NCBI RefSeq assembly: GCF_036324505.1
Contig: NC_086350.1
Coordinates: 28,668,448-28,732,447, forward strand
Direction of reading: 5' to 3'
DNA length: 64,000 bases
From: Eleginops maclovinus
Lineage: Eukaryota; Chordata; Actinopteri; Perciformes; Eleginopidae
Under the pieces are notes generated by a model. That model ran no database searches, had not been told where the DNA came from, and was given only the letters and a program-made list of their open reading frames with translations. How positions within the stretch are numbered: the stretch's first letter is position 1; every line of letters starts with the position of its first letter. This document shows, one piece after another, positions 12,240 to 33,929 of the stretch. The translations under genes and the position numbers were made by a program.

Positions 12240-12974
12240 TAACCATTTCATTGCAAAAAAGAAAAAGGTGGCTCTTGTTACATGCACTCACGGCATGGTT
12301 TGTAGATGATGTTTGAAAACAGTTTTGAGAGCTAAGATCAATCATGTAAGTTAAGAGCAAAGAGTTTTTGAATGGAAACCTTCCATAAAAAAGCTTATGA
12401 AACTTTTTAAGATTCTAAAGACACATCTGGAGGATTCCAAATATCAAACTATTGAAGTATATAATCCTAAAAGCCTTCAAATACATTTACTGGTTAGTTC
12501 TGTTCATTTAAAGTTTTCTTTTAATAGTAAGTTTACTGGCACCCCAGTTAAAATTTCATAGATGTTAATTATATATGAAACAATTATTTAAGTATTTATT
12601 TAATAGGCAGTACAATAGAAGAAATTGCCATTATGGCACAAATTAAACATATTTATGGACATTTAGAGGTCAGGCGGTCTTCAGGCAAATCAACAGTTGA
12701 ACACTATGTTTAGGAAACTCCTAAATTGCCTCCTTATGTCTAATACTTAGAAAGAATATTTTCAATTTATATTATTTAAATACTTGACCTTACCAAATCA
12801 TCATACAAATGTATACATATATTGAATTAAGTGAGAGGAAGGGCATTATACAACATTTTAAAAAGGAAAACTATAGAACACTTTCACAAAAATAGAATTA
12901 GTTTTTACTCGAGGTCAGAATTAAGTCAGCACGCATTTATTGGTGCAAATATTCGGTCAGTGAACGCAGCACCG
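12240..12974. other. Intergenic AT-rich sequence
   Basis: No coding exon, known repeat or strong regulatory motif was recognised. Confidence 0.3.
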
Positions 12975-13010
12975 CAGCTCATTGGCTGTTCTACTTGTTG
13001 ACGTCATTGG
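12975..13010. promoter_or_regulatory. Promoter-like cluster: CRE plus two inverted CCAAT boxes
   Basis: The palindromic CRE core TGACGTCA is at 12999-13006, directly followed by ATTGG (inverted CCAAT) at 13006-13010. A second ATTGG is at 12981-12985. The following 150 bp are richer in GC and CpG than their surroundings. This combination (NF-Y with CREB/ATF) is typical of vertebrate proximal promoters. It could drive a non-coding first exon of kiaa0513, whose coding start is 4.9 kb downstream, but that link is only inferred. Confidence 0.35.
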
Positions 13011-13229
13011 GTCCCCCCTCATCTTGTCAGTCTAGTGTAGCGCGTGCGCTCTTCTTTATGGAAACGTACCACAGCATTGAGCAATACCTACGCACAATAC
13101 CAGCCGCGAGGACAGCCTGCTTCTCTGTCATGTACGTACAGCTCTTACTTCTGTTGTCTCATAGAAAACGAAATGAAATGTGGCTCTTATTGTTTTACGA
13201 CTCTTCACGGTATTCCTGCGGCTCATAGC

Positions 13230-14241
13230 TAGTGATGGCGAGATGAAGCCTGATGAAGGTTTGAAGCTTTCCAGCCAATTGGTTCGCAAAAGGTTTCATC
13301 TCATGAGGCTTCATTTGCACACAAACCCTCCTGTTGGTCAAAGCTTGTAAAACAGGCATATATGACGTCTCCACAGTGTGATCGCTATGGTTCCCAATAA
13401 GGGAAGCTTTAACAATAACACTTAAAATTGAACATGAAATCATATTTTCATGTAATCAATTCGTATCAATATAGTATATATTCCTGTTGAATGGTTGGGA
13501 TTAAAAAGCCTAAGGTATTTTTATTCCTAAATAATATTCGTAAACGTTTTTATAGCCTCAGAAAAGGCAAACAACATCAAAGTATACATTTATTAACTAC
13601 ATTATGACATTAAACGTATGCTTTTATAAACAAAATAAATATGTATCATCCGGTCGTTGATCCTGCGATCCTGCAGTTGATAGTCAGCTGCTTTCCAGCT
13701 GAGCCAGAGCCTACTTGTTGAAATTCTCTGAAAAAACATTTCTATTTCTCACTCATCGTATCCCGCCGTAGAGGGCTTCAATGGGGATGTGTCATTTGGT
13801 GCAAAAACTATATTCAAAACCAGGAAAGATAAGCAGGTTAGGAAATCAAACTAAGTTATGTGTATTGTCTATCTAGTTCGCTGCACTAAGCTTCAGCTCC
13901 GTCACTGCACACACCTCCCCAGCCCGACACAATACATCAATAAGTGAAACAAAAATCCTCAGAGAGGTTTAAGTGAGGGTCCTCCTAATCCCATCGGCGC
14001 ACTGCAGCCGGGTACAGGAGGGGGAATATGAGTGTTATAAAACTGTAAAGTGTCAGTGGTTCAACCGATCTGAAGCACTAACTGCAGCAGTCACGTGGTA
14101 TTGACGGGCAGCGAGGCTTCGTTTGTCATCGATGACGTCACTGGACTTAAACGATACAAGCCTCGATACACGCTCCACAAAAATCTTCCTGCATTACTCG
14201 ACACACGCTCCGAAGCCTCGACGCAGTACGTAACATCACTA
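13230..14241. mobile_element. hAT-type non-autonomous element, 1012 bp
   Basis: The ends are TAGTGATG and CATCACTA, flanked by an exact 8-bp duplication CTCATAGC at 13222-13229 and 14242-14249, the hallmark of hAT insertions. Subterminal sequences with GAAGCCT/AAGCCTC motifs occur near both ends. There is no transposase reading frame inside. A second palindromic TGACGTCA lies at about 14133-14140. Confidence 0.8.
13651..13710 (-). repeat. Degenerate tRNA-like segment
   Basis: On the minus strand, GGCTCAGCTGGAAAGCAGC resembles an A-box D-arm, and GGATCGCAGGATCAA about 30 nt later resembles a B-box. This looks like a tRNA-derived SINE head or tRNA pseudogene inside the non-autonomous element. 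No full cloverleaf was verified. Confidence 0.3.
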
Positions 14242-14479
14242 CTCATAGCTCTCTTTACTAGCACACCACGGGTACACAGCGGAATGGTTGTTGTCCTCCT
14301 CTCGTTTTGTTCGGCCTTTAATTGTTTGATTCGAGTTGTTTTGATGTGTTTCTAGCTTCACGTGCAGGTACACCTCCATGACTGACGTGTGTGTCTCTGT
14401 TAGCATGTCCGGGTCTCTGTTACAGGAAGCTGCTGTGTTCACCACTGCTTCATGAGACGTCCGGCAGCACTCACTGTCA

Positions 14480-14625
14480 GCAGAGGTTTACAGTAACGAA
14501 GTACATTTACTCAAGTAGCATAATCAATGTATTCCTACTCTACTACAATTCAGAGGTAATGGTGTATTTTAACTGTACTACATTTATTTAGTACCTTTAG
14601 TTACTTTACAGATTTGGATTAAGGA
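14480..14625. repeat. Fragment of the MITE family seen at 58158
   Basis: Phrases such as ACATTTACTCAAGTA and AGTTACTTTACAGATT recur in the element at 58158-58662. The fragment has no clear ends. Confidence 0.4.
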
Positions 14626-17600
14626 TGTGAAATATAATAAACTTCTGTTTATTGACTGGAGTAACTATTTGAATGCAGAAGATGAACTTCTTCTACCTCT
14701 GACTGTCAGCATCTGCGTTTTAGAATAAGCTGAGGTGAGCACCACAGGAGTAACTGTTCCTTAAACAAAGTTTTTAACTCTTGTATATTACAGACATCTA
14801 TATCGCGTGTCCTCCATGGAGACAGCCGGATCAAAACCTGTTCAGTAAAGGGGAACCTTGCTTATTGAGCAAATGTATATACCAACTAATGTATGACACA
14901 AAGCGTTTTGTAAAGTGTTTTAAGACACTTTTATTCTTCAAGGCAAATAGTATTTTATAAAAAACTGCAACTTTAGTAACATGTGAGTTATCCAAGCTTC
15001 CTTTAACAGAACTGACCCTGCACTTGAGGGGGTTGAAGGTATAGGTCAAATAATTATATTTGAAAAAATAAATGCTGCTTTCTACTACTGCTGCGCATAG
15101 TACAAACAATCCACTTGTTTTATAACTGTTCCTTTGATAAGCAGTGCGTTATAAAATTAGCTTTTAATTTGATTCAAGTATGGCCTGACAGTCCTTTCAT
15201 ATAGTAAGAAAAAACACAATAAGATGGCAGATTACACATAGCCCTGTAAAACAGAATAAAAGGAGTACATAAAACTATAGATAGTGAACACTGTGCACAC
15301 AGATAGATCTGTACTAATTATGTAGTTAAACATGTAGCCGTAAGCCATTTCACACACCCATACTACACTTTAATATCTGAATTGGCACAATTTAGAAGGA
15401 TCTTATTTGCTTGCCCAGAGATCTCAAGAGGAAACACAGATATTACACATGGAATAAATAAAACAAATATATTAAAAAATGATTGGGGCTCCAGTTATTT
15501 TGGTCGATAGATATAGATTGTGGCATAAGGAGGAGAACTTCCTCTCAGGTTTTAAAAGCACTCATCACTTGTTTTGCCCTGTCTTTGCACTGTTGCTTTA
15601 GACACGTTGGTGTGCATATTGCCTCCCCTAAGGTCTTGAAAGATGAAACAGTTGTTTAAAAAGGGCCCCTATTCTGCTCATTTTCAGGTTCATATTTGTT
15701 TTTAATGTCTCTGCTGCTCTTTATGTTTCTCATCCTGCCTGTGCTACAGCACCGCCTTCACCCTCTGTCTGAAACCAGAGCCCAGTCTGCTCTGATTGGT
15801 TAGCCGGTCGGCTCTGTTGTGATTGGTCAGCTGCAGCACTGTCAGTATTTCAAAGCCAAACCAGTTTTAGTTTAACACTTTCAATTACTATTTGATGGTA
15901 AATGTAGTGAATAAGGTGCACCAAATGCTTTCCTGTTTACTGAGATGACTATGTTTTTCTGCGGCCAGAGATAAAGTGTGTCCTCTGAAGACAGATGTGG
16001 TGTTGTATTGTTGGGAGTTGTTGGCTGCTCTCTCAGATTACATCTGTAAGTGCAGTCCCTTAGCAGATATTCTACACCTAACCTATCTGCCAACAGCCAC
16101 TTCTGCTTGTCACATCTTACAGCATGTGATGTGAGGTGTTGCAGTTCAGCTGCTGTGAATCCTGGTGTTGGGAAATGCTGTTTTTCCCAACACCCCATTT
16201 TTTATCCTAATCAGTCATACAAAGTTATACCCAAGAACAGTAGGTACTAAGTGTTGCTGAAATAATCTGTTAAATGTGACAGCTGCCCCTGGTAATGCCT
16301 GCAATCAGGTGACACACAACTATTTTTTGTGAGATAGCCCAACTTGGTTTAGGTCCAATAGAAGAGGCTGGAGCCAACATCCCTTCACAGCTGCTGTAAC
16401 GTGTGATGGCCCTCAGCGTGAGGACTGCTATCCCACCATCCATTCTGAGGCTGACACTCGTTGGTTTACAGCAGTCTTTGAAAAAGACTTTGTGCAAAAC
16501 ACAGGCCATGGACATACTGGCTTCAGCTATGATTCAGTCAGTTATATCATACTTTGTTATATTGCAAAAGTCAATTATTGAGCACTTGTAACATGACAGC
16601 AGAGCATGTGAAGTCACATGGTTAGAGAAATTGTAAACAAACCTCGGAGATTAATCAAACTTAAAGAGAGCCAACAACACCCAATTATTCCCCGACAGCA
16701 CACACTACAGAATGAATCCTGTTCCAGCTTTGACTGTTAATGTTTCTTGCCTTGTAATTTGTATTTCTATGTACCCTTGTTCAGCTCTTCCAGCTATTTA
16801 TCCAAAGTATCAAAAGAAGCAAAACAAAGAATGTACTCACTGCATTTCTTTTGGTCACTGAGACATCCCAGTAGACACACTAATGAGGAAACTGAACAAC
16901 ATACTCTCAGATTACTCTGAGAAAGTTCCCTGACTCCAAAGGATTGTGGGTCAGGGAAGTCCCAAAATGGGGTATTACTTTCTACCTCCATCAGGCTGAG
17001 CTTTGTTCAGGAGAGAGAGCTCTTTAGGTAAAGGACTAGCGGCCTGAGAAGAGGACTTTCAAAGCAGCTTGCCCTCATGCTGAATGGATGTTTTATTATC
17101 CAGTATCTCACAGTAAAGCTGATTTATAGCTATGCGTTTGCTGCATGTTGCTCCTGAGGCAGGAGACAGAGATGGATGAACTATAAAACACCACAAGGGC
17201 TACCAGCATTTTGCTCAACCGTTGTTTTTTCCAGACGAGTGTGCTGAATAATATTTCCTGGGGGTGGGAGCAGCTCAGGTGCACGTTGGATAACAGCTGT
17301 GTGAATCATGCCAAGTGCAACAAACACTGAAGATAAGCGGAGGGGGCATTACAGGTCTTATGATGCTGTTATGCTGCACAGGTGATGGCAAACAGAAAGC
17401 CTCTCCCCCAAATCATTATAGAGAGACTACTGCAGCATTATTAGTTTCTCCAGTTTCACTATTTATAGGTAGGTCTTTGAGTTAAATTATTATTTTTTAT
17501 TTTATTCTATAAACTACTGACAACATCTCTGTGTTGGAATTCATCAGACACTGGAATGGCTGCCATACATGTGGAGATAAAGATTTAAGTCATGTTCATG

Positions 17601-17840
17601 TGGTCCATGTCCATGTTTTTAACTGAGTGAAAAAGGTTGGTGACGCTGCTAATTTCCTGTTTGTTTGTCCCAAGGATGCAGTGGGTTGAAGAGGTCTCGA
17701 TGTTGGCGACCTCACAGTGAAAGTCTGCAAAATTGAAATCCAGTAAGGACAGGTGACTCTTCCAACTAGCACCCACAAAGGTGACCACCCTAATGTCCCT
17801 GCAGAACACTCCAAGGCTCATACTAAAAAAACAGTTGCAG
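14626..17840. other. Intergenic region before kiaa0513
   Basis: Apart from one repeat at 15657-15850, I see no coding exon in either strand. Short open frames here lack codon bias, splice signals and recognisable motifs. The segment just before the kiaa0513 start has an acceptor-like TTGCAG at 17835-17840, suggesting that a spliced 5' untranslated exon begins at 17841. Confidence 0.35.
15657..15850. repeat. Dispersed repeat (GGGCCCCTATTCTGC family)
   Basis: It starts AAAAGGGCCCCTATTCTGC. A relative starting AAAGGTCCCCTATTATGC lies at 41425-41750. I recall this as a common fish repeat but cannot assign a superfamily. Confidence 0.4.
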
Positions 17841-17867
17841 AACTAAAGGAGAGGGCTGATTTTCAAC

Positions 17868-27673
<9,806 letters not shown>

Positions 27674-28845
27674 GTTTGAAGATTACAGGCTGCGGCTCAG
27701 AGGTCTCCACAGAACAGATTCACTGCGTGAGGAGTTTATCCAGGAGTTGATGCATCTGTGTGCAACACTGCTGTGTGCAAAATCATTCTAACTATACTGA
27801 GGTGTTCCAGCAGAACCCTGCTCCGCTGCATCATGGATCAGCAATAATACAACATCATCAGCGAGAGAAAACTTGAATACAATCTTCCTAATGTGACGTA
27901 CTTGCAAAAGAAATAGGAGCATTAAGGGAAACCGTCTGGTATAAAACCTAAACGGCCTCAGCATGATGTGTTAGCTATATATCATTGATGCTTTTGCTTC
28001 CTGGGTACACACTCATGACTTGTTAGCTCTAACAGCATCTGGTGAGCCAGCCCTGAGTATCGTCCTGCCTTAGTACATGTGACGTAACAGACAGCGCCAA
28101 CCAGACCTGGGTATAATAGTAAAGTCATTTCAGTGAATTACTGAATACTCATGTGCTTTCTGCAACACTGTAGAATCGTATATGGCAAAACAAACAATTT
28201 AAAAAATGATTTACCATAAAACCATTATACTGTTACCATATGACCTTATTGCTGGCAGCTCAAATATCCCTGTAAGCCTTCCCTTCATTGGTTTAGTTCA
28301 ACATCTTGAGAAGCACACTCAGTAAGGACAGACTTAGCTTAGCATAAATCCTGGAAACAGTGGCTAGACTGGTTGCGTCAGAAAGGAGCGTTTGCCCACT
28401 GCACCCTTCTTGGTAATAATGCTAAGTTAAGACAGTGTTATTACAAGCAGAAGTCTTCCTTCTGACCAAATACATCTAATACCACTCTCTTTTTACTTTG
28501 ACACACAGGTACATTCTAGTGGAAATTATTTAATGTTTTCTTTAATTATTAGCTTCATTATACCCTTGAAGCCATTAGAGAACATGTATCTTTCCAAATT
28601 GACTTAAATTAAAGTAAATGTCTTTCATTCAGATGCTCTGCTCCAACCGAACACTGACATTTCCTATTTGTATTACTTCATCCTACCACTGCAGGGTTGC
28701 TTCGTGTCTTCACTGAATCACTTCTCATTGAGAGGCTCCTGAATTCTAAAGTCTCAAGAATATATCAATGTGTTTTTCAGACATTTCAGTTTGATGATCT
28801 GTTTTAATCTATTGTGTCAATAAAGACATTTTGTAAATACTGCAC
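27674..28845 (+). other. kiaa0513: kiaa0513 3' untranslated region with poly-A signal
   Basis: The first good AATAAA after the stop codon is at 28819-28824 (GTGTCAATAAAGACATT), followed by a T/G-rich segment. This gives a 3' UTR of about 1.2 kb. No reading frame of note inside. Alternative downstream signals are possible. Confidence 0.5.
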
Positions 28846-30027
28846 TTATTCTTCGTAAGTTAAACAATTGAGCGTGTATTTCTGTTTGTAAGTTGTATTT
28901 TTTAATTGTAAATGTTTGATCAATTGATGTGATTGATCATCGTGTCCATGAGAAACATACCTGTAGTTCTGATCCTGTAGGTCCACTCATCCGAGCCCTT
29001 TCTTATCTGCTCTTTCAAAGGTTTGCATGGTGCAATAGTCTCCAATGCTGATGTAATTCAAATGACATGTTTTCACCCATGTGCATATAATCGTACAAAT
29101 CATGTAGAAAGCCTTGCAGACCCGTTTTCCCCATTATTGACTCTTTGAATTCTCTCAGGTCCCTTGCACGGTGTCTGGTAATATTGAGCTGGATGCTATA
29201 CTTGTTGGCTCAGCATGAGGCGTTTGAACTACATGTATCTTCTGAATATAATGGGCTGTTATATTGATGCCTTTTCTATTTGTTTATTATTACCAGTTCA
29301 TGCTCTCTGTCTAGCATATCTGTTAAATGTTAGCGGTAGTTTGTCTTTGTAGCGAGGATAAACAAATGTTTTACTGTATTGACTTTATGTCAATTATCAA
29401 CAAGGTGAAACGTGTCATTAAACTTACATTAAGTTGTGATAGGATTTCCCTCTTCATGACCCGCTGTTGTGATGACGATGTGGTTTTCATGCAAGCATTT
29501 TAGCACTTTTTAGTAAGTGGATGAAATTATAACAAATTACAAATGAGCATTAACTACTGTAGTTTTTATTCTTCATTGTAAAGCTGCACTCGCAGGATAT
29601 GGGAGGTTGTGCTCAAAGCCTTGTGAATGAAAATGACGAGTACTTTTTGTTTCTATGGTTACCTCCTCTGCTAGCCTGCATTGCTTTATACAGGCTATCA
29701 TCTGATTGGTTGCTCTTTGAAAGGTCAGTAGCAAACAAGGTCAAAATTGAAATAATCTGAAACATTAGGACAGCACTGGTGATTGCAAGCGTGTACTCCT
29801 ATGACTGCGGTAGCGTTTCAACCTCGCTTTCTCCAGAGGAACACCTGAAGGCAGCTTTGAACTTGACGTGGGCCTCCGAATATTTTTTATTTGCCCACAG
29901 GTGTAGAAACCAACTCTGAACACCAGAGGGGACGGACATCAGTACCACTGATCGGCTCATGCTTATCTTAATTCATTCATTTACTTGTTTTTAAATGAGT
30001 ATCCTCAGTTTCTGCCTAAAGCTTATC
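28846..30027. other. Intergenic sequence after kiaa0513
   Basis: No gene or recognisable repeat was identified. Confidence 0.3.
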
Positions 30028-30035
30028 TTTGTAAG

Positions 30036-30188
30036 CATAGGCGCCGATTCCGTGGGTGCTTCCGGGCCCGAGCACCCACGGAGAAGGCCGAGCACCCACG
30101 TGCCGTGCATGTCATGCGATGGACGCATGAGGGGGTGGCACACACTGTTTTGAGCACCCACCGGCAGAAACATAAATCAGCGCCTATG
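30036..30188. mobile_element. 153-bp hAT-type MITE
   Basis: The ends CATAGGCGC and GCGCCTATG are exact inverted repeats, flanked by exact 8-bp duplications TTTGTAAG at 30028-30035 and 30189-30196. GC-rich inside, with three copies of GAGCACCCAC that can pair with GTGGGTGC near the left end. Confidence 0.85.
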
Positions 30189-30558
30189 TTTGTAAGAACA
30201 TTTATTTTTCACACATACTTCATTCATTTTGGATGCAAAACAGCTGACAGTTGAGCGGGTAAATCTGATATATTGATGCTACTACTGTTGCTAAGGATGC
30301 TATCCTCCAAAGATGACCGTTACGCCCCAGAATGCCCCTTGGTTTCCATTCCCTAACAATAAGGCAGTAAAATCTCACTGCTGATTACGCTATCGGTTAT
30401 TTTTTTGATTTTATTAAGGCATATTTAACGGCATTACATTTAATTCATTGAATGAAACTGATTAATTACAAATATATAGAACAAGTTTTTAGTTTATGCA
30501 TGTAAAGGCATGGAGAGTAAAGATGAACAGAGACTTTATGCTCACATGTCAACACACT

Positions 30559-31301
30559 TAGGCCTCATTCACACTGCAGGCAAAAGTGGCCCAAATCCGA
30601 TTTTTTTGCTCATATGTGACTCAGATCTGATTTCTTTATAACAGTGTGAACAGCACAAATCACATGGAATCAGATTTTTTCAAATCAGATTTGGGCTACT
30701 TTCATATGTGATGCTGAATCGGATACAGGTCAGACGTTCTGCAATGCAACCTCAGTCTGAGCAGTCATGTCGCAATTCATGCGACTTTTAACTCATTCTA
30801 GAGCGACAATCGTCATAAATCTGCGCCAGTGGGGCGGAAGTCACTCGGACGCGGTGATTACAAACATGGCAGACTTCATAAGTATCACGATCCCACCACT
30901 CCTGGCTCCGACTCCGCATCCAAACACGTCCGTACAGACGTAGTAGCCATTGCTCCACACAAAGCCATTGTTTACACTTTTGCTATCTTTTTTCTCATCC
31001 TTCTTCTCGTCATCATGTGCTCATAACTTCGCTGGGTTCCACTGCACAACAACTTAGAATGAAACTGTAAACGCAGACTTCAGTAGCATCCATGTTTACT
31101 TCCATACACAGCGTGCTTTGTGTGACGTCTTTGTTATTGTTCTTCTGCGCATGCGGGTCAGTTCAGGACCGTGAGCAGTTCACTCTGGAGTCTGATATAG
31201 GCCAAATTTAAAAAATAATGTGAACAGCCAAACAAAAAAATCAGTTCTGAGCAAAAAATCTGATTTGAGCATTAAGACCTGCAGTGTGAGCGTGGCCTGA
31301 G
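30559..31301. mobile_element. Non-autonomous DNA transposon, possibly Harbinger type
   Basis: The left end TTAGGCCTCATTCACACTGC and the right end GCAGTGTGAGCGTGGCCTGA are inverted repeats. The subterminal AATCAGATTTTTT motifs are also inverted between the ends. A 3-bp TTA/TGA pair at the ends would fit a Harbinger-like target duplication with one mutation. No transposase frame; the 65-codon frame at 30829-31026 has no motif. Confidence 0.6.
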
Positions 31302-31309
31302 AGACTCTC

Positions 31310-32960
31310 TCCCTGCAGGGACAGCGGAGGATTCTAGAAACTATGAGGAACTCTGCCTACAATGTCAAATATGACAAAGAATTCTTCCATGTGTCAGAGT
31401 TTAATAACTCATTAAAAGCAGTGTTGCAAAGTTGAGATTTGACTTCTGATTTAAACATGGAGAGATGAGAGCATCCTGAGCCAGACAGAGAGAGTTCCAG
31501 AGGGAGGGGGCCTTTATGGAGAATGGATGGTGTACTCTAAAAGATGATTGTCAGAGCGATGCTATGTTTTTCAGCTGAACAAAGGAGGTTCTGCTCGATG
31601 TGGTTATTAAAGGAGAAATTGCTTTCATAACGACTCCAAGGTTGCGGATGTGTGGGGAGGGGGACAGAGTGAAGGTGTCAATGGTTGGGGAGAAATTATT
31701 GTGGTTTTTTTAAAGGAATTTTGGACCAATGTCAGATTTTTCAGTTTAGTTTTAGGAAGTTATAGATTGCAACCAAGATTTAATTTCAGTGAGGCAGTTG
31801 GTCAGAGTGGAGATCATCTTCTGTTTGTGAGATATGACCTCATCCAGGAAGGGGGGTTTCAAGAAGAATGGTGTGATTGACGTTGTTAAAAACTGCTGTG
31901 AAGCAAAGGTTTTCATTTCGATCATAACGTTTTTTGAGCTCCACAGGGAGAACTGAGAAAGGGTCTGAGAAGGGGTGAGAGGACCGGGGTTGGTGGTCAG
32001 GTTGCTGTAGATGTTGTCCATTTCTGATTGAAAAAAAGGGTAACACTGGAGGTGTTGATGGTGGAGAAGAGAACCTGTGGGTTGGAGGAGCCGGAGTGAG
32101 TCGCAGTTAAACCAGGCTGTTTTGGAGCGGCTTTGTATTGCTGGATCTACTCTGTGTAGGCTTACTGCTAAACCGGTTTTCTATCTTTCTGTCTGGTGCT
32201 TACAGGAAATTATTTGGAGGGTTTAAGGATTTCACCAGGGTGCAGAGTGCGTGAATGAGACTGTTTTTATTGTATTCGATGCCAGATGATCAAGACAGAA
32301 AGAAGGTGTGTCTGTATAAGAGTGAACCGATATGGAGGGAATATCAGACAGCAGGGGAGGGGAGGCGGACAGATCCAGGGAAGAGAGGCTTTTCTTTGGG
32401 ATGGGGATAGGGATATTAATGTCTGTGGTTATTGACAGATGTTGAGATTGAGGCTAGAGAGTTGGGCAGACCAATGGAGCAGACCAGATCCAGGATGTGA
32501 CCACGACTGTCAGTGACCAAGTTGATGTGTTGGGTGAAGTTGATGCATTATAACAGTTCCAGTAATTGTAGTCAACGTGGAGAACGGATAGCACAGGGCC
32601 ACAGGGACTGGATGGAATTTGTTAGAGTGTTCATGCGCTCCAGACGCCAGTGGTGATTGAGGTTGTGATAATCAGAGACAGGGCTAGCATTGTCCGAGCT
32701 GCGTTAGCTCAACACTAGTGACACACAACAGCAGTTTCCATGGGGTTATCCACATCGACACAGCGCCAGCCAGGGAGAAGCAGAAGGCTGGGGAGGCTAC
32801 AGGCTGCTGAGCTTTACCATCCTTCTCAAAAAATCAGGGATGGAAAGGCAGGCAGGCTTGTGTTGGCTAACTATGTAGCAGTTCAGAGACTGGATGCTGG
32901 AAAACTCCAGTAGCAGGATGACAGAGAGTAAGGCTAACAAGAGGGAAGTGCTGGCCAGAT
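31310..32960 (-). mobile_element. Degenerate CR1/L2-group LINE
   Basis: The minus strand carries scattered non-LTR retrotransposon motifs in the right order. Endonuclease NLVTDSRGHILDLVCSIGLP is around 32450-32530, reverse transcriptase FNNVNHTILLETPLPG around 31850-31900, LTNCLTEIKSWLQS near 31770, and the C-terminal SGTLSVW...SLHVxxRSQ segment around 31400-31500. Many stops and frameshifts; clearly an old copy. It ends where the preceding non-autonomous transposon ends. Confidence 0.6.
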
Positions 32961-33305
32961 AAAACTATGAGCAGTCTTGAAATACTAATTCTGTGTTTTG
33001 TCTAGGTTGGCCATATAGAATGTACCCATAGACACCAAGGACAACCTTCCTGACCAGGTCATAGCCCTTTGTCTTGTGTCGAACAGAGATGGTTTATTGT
33101 GCTGTTCTTATATTTGCCTAGAACCGTCAGAATGTTGATTCAAGTTGTTGATTCTTACATTATTATTTTTATTTTTTATGTCACTCTTTGTGAACTTTTC
33201 TTGGATATGTGTGATGTCGTGTTAAAGTGTTAAGCTAGTGTAAACTTGCACTAAATTTAAGATTAAGATGGACCTTTATTGATTCAATTCACTGTCCCTC
33301 TTTAA

Positions 33306-33929
33306 AGGCTAATTTATGGTCATCCGTCAAAGGCTACGGAGAGCCCTATCTGTCGTTGGAAACCCTCCTGGAGACACTCACCATAGCCTTGCGTGTGCCA
33401 GCCAAAATTCCTAACTATACGTCGAGGATACGGAGACTCGCGGAGACCGCAAGGGTTGTGAGTGTGTGGTCGGTAGACGATAAGGTAACTGGTTGTTAAC
33501 ATTGTGAAGGCGAGTTTCCACACTAGCAGTAGGCTGTGATCAGAGAGGGACAACTCATTCATTTTGCAAAACATATGAGAAAATACATGATAAATGTGCC
33601 TGCATTTTGAATGTGATAAATACAATTGACCGTTTCTTCTGTCATTGTAACTGTAGGCTTTTTACACATCGCCAGTGCTATAACAGAGATACCTGGCCAT
33701 TGTTCACTGTGTTTCCACACAGTGAACGGAAGCCGGAAGATAAACAATCAACAACTTTCACGATAGACGTCGTGAGATTAGGTCATTTTGCGTAGCGATG
33801 CCTACTGATTGGGTGGTGAATTGCATTGCGTATCCGACATCCCCATGGAGAACTTCGAAAGGTTCATGAGCCTCTAAGTGACCATGGAGTCGGATTGACG
33901 GATAACTATGGAGTAGTATAATGAGCCCT
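33306..33929. mobile_element. Non-autonomous DNA transposon with inverted ends
   Basis: The left end AAAGGCTAATTTATGGTCAT followed by CCGTCAAAGG is mirrored at the right by CCGACTCCATGG-type sequence ending TAGTATAATGAGCCCTTT. I recall similar ends from fish Harbinger/ISL2EU-like MITEs. CCGTCAA and TTGACGG occur near opposite ends. It directly abuts the L2 element to the right. Confidence 0.5.

Noticed and set aside
12995..13232. Two overlapping 60-77-codon frames
   Set aside because: No motif, no codon bias, and they overlap the promoter-like region.
15881..16198. 105-codon minus frame
   Set aside because: No recognisable domain, no supporting splice sites, and sequence looks intergenic.
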